The translations under genes and the position numbers were made by a program. From the NCBI GenBank assembly GCA_009823395.1, contig CM020502.1, forward strand, positions 27,629,944 through 27,693,943: 64,000 bases of DNA, written 5' to 3'. Below, piece after piece: positions 56,720 through 64,000 of the stretch. How positions within the stretch are numbered: position 1 is the stretch's first letter; each line of letters opens with the position of its first letter. Source of the stretch: Thamnaconus septentrionalis (Eukaryota > Chordata > Actinopteri > Tetraodontiformes > Monacanthidae). The notes beneath the pieces were generated by a model, which saw nothing but the letters and a program-made list of their open reading frames with translations, made no database searches and had not been told where the DNA came from.

Positions 56720-57229
56720 AGGTCTGTTTCGGCGTGCCGCCAGCTCCGCTGAGGCTCGTGGCTCGAGTGCGGTTCAGTGGTTTTTTTCCAACGGCCGGGT
56801 TTTCTCCTCCCTCCCTCCTCGGCCGAGTTCGTTTGCCGTCCGCCGCGGAGTGATTATCGCGGCCCGTGATGTTGCCGTGGGGCCTGTGAGGAGGTGGCGG
56901 GGCTGGCGGTTGATGGCCGGGGTTCTAGGGGAGCGATGGGGGTGAAGCATTATGGGATATCAGGGCGGGTGGCGCTGTTGGTCTTCATTAGGATTTTTAT
57001 GGCTCGCGGAAGACGCGGCGGTGCGCGGCAAACGACAGCGGAACAGATGGTTCAATATGGTCGCATGCTAGCAGCCTGGCGCGTGCACACACACACACAC
57101 TCCCCTGTGTGTGTGTGTGTGTGTGCGCTGGGGAGGCAGCGGTAACGATCCCGACGACAGCGTGAGGTTGGTCAGGAACAGCTGGCTCCGCCCGCTTCCC
57201 ACTTCCGGTCCCTTACCCCTTACCCCCCA

Positions 57230-57270
<41 letters not shown>

Positions 57271-57351
57271 TCCTTTTCTTTACTTCTCACTCTTTCTTTG
57301 CTTCCTTTCCGCACTTTTCCCCTTCCAGGTCCCCCGCCCGCCCACCCCCTT

Positions 57352-57633
57352 TACCGTCTTCCTTCCCATTCCTCCCTTCCTTCCTCCCTTCCTCCCTCCC
57401 TTCCATCCTCCCTTCCTCCCTCCCTCCCTTCCTTCCTTCCTCCCTTCCTCCCATCCTTCCTCCCATCCTTCCTCCCTGCCTTCCTTCCTTCCTCACTGCC
57501 TTCCTTCCTCCCTCCTTCCTTCCTTTCTCCCTTCCTCCCTCCTTCCCTCCCTCCCTTCCTTTCTTCCTTCCTGCATTCCTTCCTGCCTTCCTTCCTGCCT
57601 TCTTTCCTTCCTTCCTCCCTTCCTTCCTTCCTT

Positions 57634-57665
<32 letters not shown>

Positions 57666-57690
57666 CCTTCCTTCCTTCCTCTCCTCTCAC
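57352..57690. repeat. (CCTT)n/(CCTC)n polypyrimidine satellite
   Basis: About 340 bp of CTTC and CCTC tetranucleotide units with rare G or A. Confidence 0.95.
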
Positions 57691-58979
57691 CGAGGTTGGG
57701 ACCTCCAACCCAGATCTGCGTGTTAACTATGCCGACGCTCTGACGGTGGGCAATAGGCTCGTTATGCATGAGTGTGTGTCTGTGTGTGTCTTTGTAGATA
57801 TATATATGTGCGTGTGTGTGTGCGCGAGCGCCCCAACCCAGTTTCTCTCTTACCCGACATTCCCCGAGCAAACGCTGTCAAGTCGACACGGAGGTTTGAC
57901 CTACATGAGATTCTGAAGAGGCCAAAAATAAAAAACGCTTTAGAAAGCGTTTCCCGGCCGAGGAGGCTTTTTTTCTCCTCCTCCTCCTCCTCCTCCTCCT
58001 CTTCTTCTCCTCCTCCTTCTACCTGTCTCGAAATCTATTTCTGATCTCAACCCGACTTCTCCTTCTTGTCTTTGAATCAGCATTCTTCTCACGGCGGCGG
58101 CAGACGCATGGGGAAAAAAAAGCCGTCTGCATGATTGTGAGCCCCAATCGCAACCGTAAAACAGCTTTTTTGCAAAAGAGCCGCCCGGCGATGATGACGG
58201 CGTTTATTACATCAGTGCGTCCTTCACCGACGGAACAGCCGTCAATCAATTCCGCAAGACTGACGTGATGCGACTCTGTCGTGCCAGCAAGCGAGTCTGC
58301 AAAAAGCCAAATTTTCAGACTTGAATTGGAAAAAAGACAAAACGAGCTAACAAAAAAAGCCTAGCGTTTCCTTGGGGATCGAGGAAGTGCTAACGGCTAA
58401 CATGTGGGCTAGCGGCTTTTGTTAGCGTTCAATGTGACTCGGCTGCTGGATCGACACCAGCATTTTATTTTTTTTCCATTTTAATGTAAATTTTTAAAAA
58501 ATTCTGTTATCTGTTTTTGCAAATGAGCAGCTTTCAGCCATGGAGTCTGTTTTTTTTTTTTTTTATGTCAGCTAATCGACCCTGAATGCCGCATTGCCGG
58601 CAAAAACACCCGTTTGCCAGCGTTTGAAATGCCGGCGGGAGACTCGTCAACGTCGACACACAACGACGCGAGAGCGCACAACGAGAGCAACAATATTAAA
58701 GGTGTTAATAAGGCGAGGGGGGGAAAAAGCCGTAACAATAAATGTTTCAAAGGCCGAGGGGCCAGTAAAAAAACTGAGCCTGGACTCTTTGAAACCAGAC
58801 GGCAAAGATTTTACGTTAATTTAGACATTTTTTTTTTAATTAAAGATTATGTTAATCAAACATGTTTTTTTGTCTCAAGGAACTGTTGTCAATGTTGTAT
58901 TTAAAGGGCCCCAAATTGTGTAAAATTCACAACAACCACTATGGAGTCGCTGCAGTGTCGAGTGTGTACACAGAGCGTA

Positions 58980-59016
<37 letters not shown>

Positions 59017-59796
59017 ATGGACTCCCAACCGTCCCCGAGGCTCCTCCAAAACACACTCCGCCGTTTCCTGACTGCTTTCCAAACTCATTACGGCGCCGGG
59101 CCGGGGCAAAGCGGGCGCATTAAACGCAACTCAGACGTGAAAAGAGTCAGAGCGAGCGAGGCAGACAGCCAGAGAGCGAGCCAGCAAACCAACCAGCCAG
59201 CGAGCCAGCCAGCCAGCTAGCTGGCATGCTAGCCGGCTAGCGCGCTAACCGGCTATCTAGCATGTCGATTAGAAGCAGCTCGTTCTAATTAATTGCCTCA
59301 GATTCGTGGCGGCGGTAGGAGGCCCGCGGGGCGACACACACACACACACACATACTCAGTGTGTGTGTGTGTGTGTATGTGTGTGTGTGATGATGATGTC
59401 AGAGCAATTACAGAGCGCATGAATCACTGGTGTGGAGGCGACGACCTCGCCGCCGGAACTTTGCACGCTAGTTATTAGTCTTTTTTTTTTTTTTGTTTTG
59501 GATGTGATGGTATGGCGGTGCTAATGCTAATGCTAACAGCATCGTCATCATAATATTCCGGTTGCCTTTTTTTTTTTTTTTTTTTAATTCTGCACTCTTT
59601 CAGATCCTGCAAAAAAAAAGAAGAAGACATTTTTCATTCTAACTGCTGAATAAAAACTCACCTCCAAGATTCCAAGATTGAGACGAAGTCGTACGTTTAT
59701 GTTCAACCGGAACATCGGAATCAGATTTTCAGAGTTGGCCTTGCCGTCACTTCCTGTCACAGCTGAAAAGTGGAAGAATCTCAGCGCCTCAGTGTT

Positions 59797-59828
<32 letters not shown>

Positions 59829-60364
59829 CGTGTGTGTGTGAACCAAGAGAGCAGCGGTGGGTCGATACTCCCGATCTATTGTCTATTTGTTAAGAGTAAT
59901 AGGCATGGATTTGTACATCAGCACTAGTAGAAGAAGGAGGAGTAGTCGGGCTAGGAGGAGGAGGAGGAGGAGGAGGAGGAGGGGGAGGAGGAAGGAGGGA
60001 CTATTTACTGGTGCTGCTAACAGGCTTTTTCTTCTTCTTCTTCTTCTTCTACTCGCTCTCCCGCCTCCCAAACACGAACGCTAACCGCCGGCGCTTTTGT
60101 TGTTTTGCAGTCGACGACAGAGGGTGAAAATTAAACTGGGGCTTCAGGTGTGAAGCAGAGCGAATGCAAAGTGGGAAGGAGGCGGAGCTAAGCACCCCCG
60201 AGGATGGAGCGCTGGGAAGGGTTGTGGGGGCGGCTGGGGTGAGAGGCAGAAGAGGGAAGTGGCGATGAAGATGATGAGGCTCCTCTCCTCTTCTCACACA
60301 AGAAAGTGTGAGAGGAATCTCTTTTTTTTTCACCACAACACGCTGGATAAAGCTCCGTTTGACA

Positions 60365-60365
<1 letters not shown>

Positions 60366-60444
<79 letters not shown>
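60366..60444. repeat. (AC)39 microsatellite
   Basis: Uninterrupted, 79 bp; (GU)n in the celf2 sense strand. Confidence 0.97.
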
Positions 60445-60445
<1 letters not shown>

Positions 60446-60720
60446 CTTAGCGAGGAGACTTGACAAGCAGAGCGGCCGGCGGTGGTGGTGCCGGCTAGCG
60501 CTGCATGCTAATCCCCCTCGCAAAAGATGAAGACGCTAAGCTAGGCGCCCACTGACAGGCGTGCGGCTACAAGGAAGCGCTAATGCTAATGGCTTTGTTG
60601 TCGCCGCCTGTCTTTATGTGTGCGTGTGTATGTATGTTGTGCTTGTGTGTGTGTGTGTCCGCAGAGAACGCGTCAGTCGTGTCCGGCTGAGATTTAACGG
60701 TGAGAAGCGACAATCACAAA

Positions 60721-60779
<59 letters not shown>

Positions 60780-60782
60780 ACC
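60721..60782. repeat. (AC)n microsatellite
   Basis: AC run on the left flank of the hAT-like element; it ends with a TC-interrupted stretch. Confidence 0.95.
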
Positions 60783-61419
60783 GGGGCTGTGCAATGAATC
60801 GATTTTAAATTAAAATAAGATTTATTAGTCAAGTCAATGTTTAAAAAAAGGAAAATCTTAACATCGATTTTCCTCTCGCATGCTTCCGGGCTGAGCGCCT
60901 TTACAAAAAGTGAAAGTTTTGCGCTTTATTCATTCATCGTTGTTCAAGATGTTAGAAAACACTTTTATTTTGAAAGTGACGTTTGAATTAAGGTTGTCAC
61001 TTTATCCACAGGGGGATTCGTTTGTGTTTGGTTCTGAAGTTTTCACTTTATTCCCAAATAAAGGAGGTTCATCATTGTTTCTGAAGAATCTGTTCATTTT
61101 CAAGTTAAGTTTGGTGAAAGTGAGGTTTTCACTTCATTAATCCCAAAGGATTCGTCTTAGTTTGGTCCAGAAGACTGTAAATGTTGTGACTTTACTAAAC
61201 CCAAGGAGGATTTACAGTATCTTTCAGTTGCACTTCATTCCCTATAGGGAGACCTGTTTGATATTTTTCTTTAAAAAATGAAAATAAAATATTTGAAATA
61301 ATTTATTCCATTGTTTTTTGTAGTTTTACCAAGAAATCAAAATCAAAATCAAACACTTGAGTTTTCAGATAAAAAAAAAAAAATCAGGATTTTTATTTTT
61401 GTCCAAAATCGCCCAGCCC

Positions 61420-61422
<3 letters not shown>
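60783..61422. mobile_element. hAT-like non-autonomous element inside an (AC)n tract
   Basis: The left end GGGGCTGTGCAATGAATCGA and the right end CAAAATCGCCCAGCCCTA are imperfect inverse repeats related to those of the element at 24519. (AC)n runs abut both sides (60721-60782 and 61421-61467), consistent with insertion into a microsatellite. The interior has internal sub-repeats (TTCACTTTATTCCC-like words at about 61040 and TTCACTTCATTAATCCC at about 61125). No transposase frame was seen. Confidence 0.65.

Positions 61423-61467
<45 letters not shown>
61421..61467. repeat. (AC)n microsatellite
   Basis: AC run on the right flank of the hAT-like element, probably the same original tract as 60721-60782. 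Confidence 0.9.
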
Positions 61468-61468
<1 letters not shown>

Positions 61469-62144
61469 AGAGATTTTGAGTGTCAACTCCCAGCCTACCA
61501 CTGCGCACCTCACCACCACCACTGTCAATCACGTTCAGTACTTGACAACCTGTGAAAACGTCCCGCGGCGCCCAGCTAACACCTCGCTAAGTGGCGCTAA
61601 CCACAAGTAAACAACAATGAAGGTTGAGGAGGGGGAGAGAGGGCAGCGGGGAGGGGGACTCCTCCCCCTCCTCCTCCTCACCTCACCCCCTCCCGGACAC
61701 GCCGTCTCCCTATTAGCGGCGGTGTCAGCGCCAATATTCAGCTTGCTAATGTGCGGTGCCGCCGAAGCCGCTTTGATCCGAAGCGAGTGCGACAAGTTTA
61801 ATGGCCAAACAAAACAAAGAGGAGGAGGCGGGGGAGGGGGGAAGGAGTGAAAGGGGTGAGGGAGAGCAGCAGGGGGTGAAAAACAAGCGGAGGAAGATGG
61901 TCATGCGGTGGCGGCAGCAGCGGCGGCCTAAGGAGCGTCCAGGATTGGGCCAATCAGAGCGCGGACGGCGAGGATCGGGGGCCAATTAGATTGTGCTGAT
62001 GGCACGTAAAGAATTTCACTGGCAGGTGAATGTTTTTTGATTTGTAGCTTGAGTTGAGGATTATTGGGGGATTAAAGCTGCAAAAATTAGCATTAGCTTC
62101 GCGGTTAAAAAAAAAAATCAAAAGCAGTGAGAGCAGTGCTAAAC

Positions 62145-62183
<39 letters not shown>

Positions 62184-62725
62184 TGGACATTTTCCTGGTT
62201 GAAAAATAAAAAACCTGGAAACCTTTTAAGAATGCATCACCTCCTCTTCCTCCCACATTCCCTTTCTCTCTCTCTCTTTAACCTCTCGTCTCTCGACCAG
62301 GCTATTCTCGCCTCGGTCCACCCCCACCAGCTCTCGCCACTTAATGACAGTGGCGGCGAGCGGCTGTGAGCGGCGGCGGCGGCTAAAAGCGACTCATTTT
62401 CTCTTGCTAATGTCAAGGGGGAACAGATCAGAACAGGCGCTGGGTGGGTGGATGGGGGAGGGGGAGAGGGTGGTTAGGGGGGGCGGAGTTAATAACAGCG
62501 CCGTTCTCTCCTCTCACGGATCCCCTGAGTGCTCCCGCCCACGTCGACCGCGAGCGCCATGTCACTTCCTGCTCTCTGTCTGACAGTCGGCCACCACTTA
62601 CTCACTCACCAGCTGCACTTCCATCACCCCTACAATTGCGCGAAACCTACATTTTATATAGATTTTATAATGTCATAATAGAATTTTGTAATTTATTTTA
62701 TTTTTAAATAAAACTAGTAACTAGT

Positions 62726-63150
62726 AAAAATCTCTCAAATCTGGCTAAAAGGTTTTGATGCTCTCATGAGGTGGTTTTTCAGACGTATCCATATGGAGGT
62801 ATATCGCAAAAGTGTCATGGAAACAGTTTTTTTTTGCATTTACACGTCAGCGGACGTGATGTACGGGGTCATGTGACCAGTTCACTTCAAGTGAAAACGG
62901 CACATTATGTTTGAACAGAGGAGGAGAAGGAATATTTTTCGCAAGTAATCAAAAAGAAAAATATAACAACCATTCTTGACAGAAAACAAACGTAAACAAA
63001 CAAAAGCAAACAAAATTCTCGTAAATCTCGCGGGATGAGATTTTACAAGATTTACAGCTTTTGCGCTACGCACCATTCAATGAAAACATCTGCAAATCGC
63101 AATTGTACTTTGTTGAAATCTTAGAAATATCGCTTTTAATTTTGCGAAAA
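62726..63150 (-). repeat. Dispersed repeat of unknown family, copy 2 (inverted)
   Basis: This is the inverted partner of 46417-46809, 16 kb away. It starts AAAAATCTCTCAAATCTGGC and ends ATTTTGCGAAA. It is about 30 bp longer because of an extra AATTGCGATTTGCAGATG-like stretch and other small insertions. Confidence 0.85.
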
Positions 63151-64000
63151 ACTGGAACGGCAATGCTAGCTAGTTAGCTTTGCCACATTTTTTTGAAGAT
63201 GGCTACAGGTTCACGTTTGTTCGTTGTTTGGCAAAAACAAAACTCATGAGTACAAAAAAACAAACAAACAAACAAAAGAAACAGGCTAACAGGAACATTA
63301 GCTTTCGTTCCCACGACTCCAGAATTTATCCTCGAATCAGCACACCACAGAAAAATAACAAAACCAAAGCCACCAACCTCGACTCGGCTCCCCTGCTTCG
63401 CTTCTCAGCACCTGCACAACAAGCCGTCGTTTAAACAGGCTCCATCCCCTCCGACTCTTTATTTAGTGCCAGAATAATTAGTGAATCGACAGAAAATGAA
63501 TCGACAAATGGGATAATTATTGAGCCCTTTTAAGTCGGCGGCGGCGGCCGGCAAACCGTCGCTTCTTTTACAGCTGTTCAATTGTGATAATTTTCCGCTT
63601 TTTTTCATTGTAAACAAAAACGCCGGCGGTGGCAAACTCACAGGGAGGCTGCCACTGCCGCTGTCTTTTGCGTCGCGGCGGGAACCACCGTCGACTCAGC
63701 AGGTTGGAGGAGTGGATTATGTCGGCGGGCCTCCGGATTGGAAATTTGGATCTTGAAACGTGAAGAAGAGTTAAAACGTCTTGGAGAGGATCCGCTAAAC
63801 GGTGACGAAAAAAATGAACCTTGTTTCTGCACTAGCTGGAGAAAGGAAGCTGCAGTGTTGCCAACTTTCATTCAGAAAAGTAAAGGACGCCTGCCGCAGT
63901 GCTCGCGCCCATGACCGTCACAGGCCAGCGGCTCGCCAGTTGTGGTAAATCACAACTTCAAATAGGGTTTCCAAAAAAGTATATGGTTCACATAGTTTGA

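Larger units (their letters stand above)
47575..64000 (-). other. Upstream intron or 5' flank of celf2, no exon recognised
   Basis: No upstream coding exon with a CELF2-type N-terminus (MRCPKSAVTMRNEELLLS in mammals, recalled) was found. The stretch holds microsatellites (49021-49080, 49228-49308, 49866-49919, 50049-50111, 51102-51151, 51911-52082, 57352-57690, 60366-60444), a decayed hAT transposase fragment (55374-56009), a hAT-like element (60783-61422) and a dispersed repeat copy (62726-63150). A non-coding first exon or promoter could be hidden here but cannot be shown from sequence alone. Confidence 0.65.

Noticed and set aside
57287..57871. 194-residue minus-strand ORF with KEGRKEGRKE repeats
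   Set aside because: It arises from the (CCTT)n tract; a 4-bp unit read in three frames gives a 12-bp peptide period.

Overview
The window is vertebrate nuclear DNA, almost certainly from a ray-finned (probably percomorph) fish. It carries most of one protein-coding gene, celf2 (CUGBP Elav-like family member 2, an RNA-binding splicing and mRNA-stability regulator), on the minus strand. The fish assignment rests on a V-SINE with a 12-bp target duplication, several hAT-like elements typical of teleosts, extremely dense dinucleotide microsatellites and fairly short introns. Eleven coding exons were identified by reading their translations, matching splice phases across every junction and finding AG/GT boundaries. 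In transcription order (W1 to W11) they run from 47574 down to 376. They encode RRM1 (W1-W3), RRM2 (W4-W6), the divergent linker (W6-W10) and the first half of RRM3 (W11). The final exon (about 40 residues, 3' UTR and poly(A) site) lies beyond base 1. The alternative 5' exons and promoters lie beyond base 64000 or were not recognised. The paralog call (celf2 rather than celf1) comes from diagnostic residues in W1, W4 and W6.

Layout by region: 1-2400 holds W11 and W10. 2400-4740 holds W9 and the W9-W10 intron, with GU-rich and CUG-repeat tracts (transcript sense) around an alternative-splicing module. 4740-13930 holds W8, W7 and W6, including an 850-nt pyrimidine tract (transcript sense) before W7. 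13930-27100 holds W5, W4 and W3, with a V-SINE, three hAT-like elements, purine tracts and a (GU)31 tract fused to the W4 splice donor. 27100-47580 holds two large introns and exons W2 and W1. 47580-64000 is upstream intron or 5' flank with no recognised exon, holding a decayed hAT transposase fragment, an inverted dispersed repeat and a hAT-like element.

The most notable observations concern the architecture of celf2 pre-mRNA. CELF proteins bind UG-rich and CUG RNA, and this pre-mRNA carries many long (GU)n tracts and several (CUG)n tracts. One (GU)31 begins at the W4 5' splice site and faces a nearby (AC)n tract that could fold over it. The W7 3' splice site is preceded by an 889-nt zone with no AG dinucleotide, which would permit a distant branch point. 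The W9/W10 junction has two in-phase donors and two in-phase acceptors that can give four in-frame linker variants. No tRNA, rRNA, CRISPR or other gene was found. Nearly all other open reading frames are translations of microsatellites.
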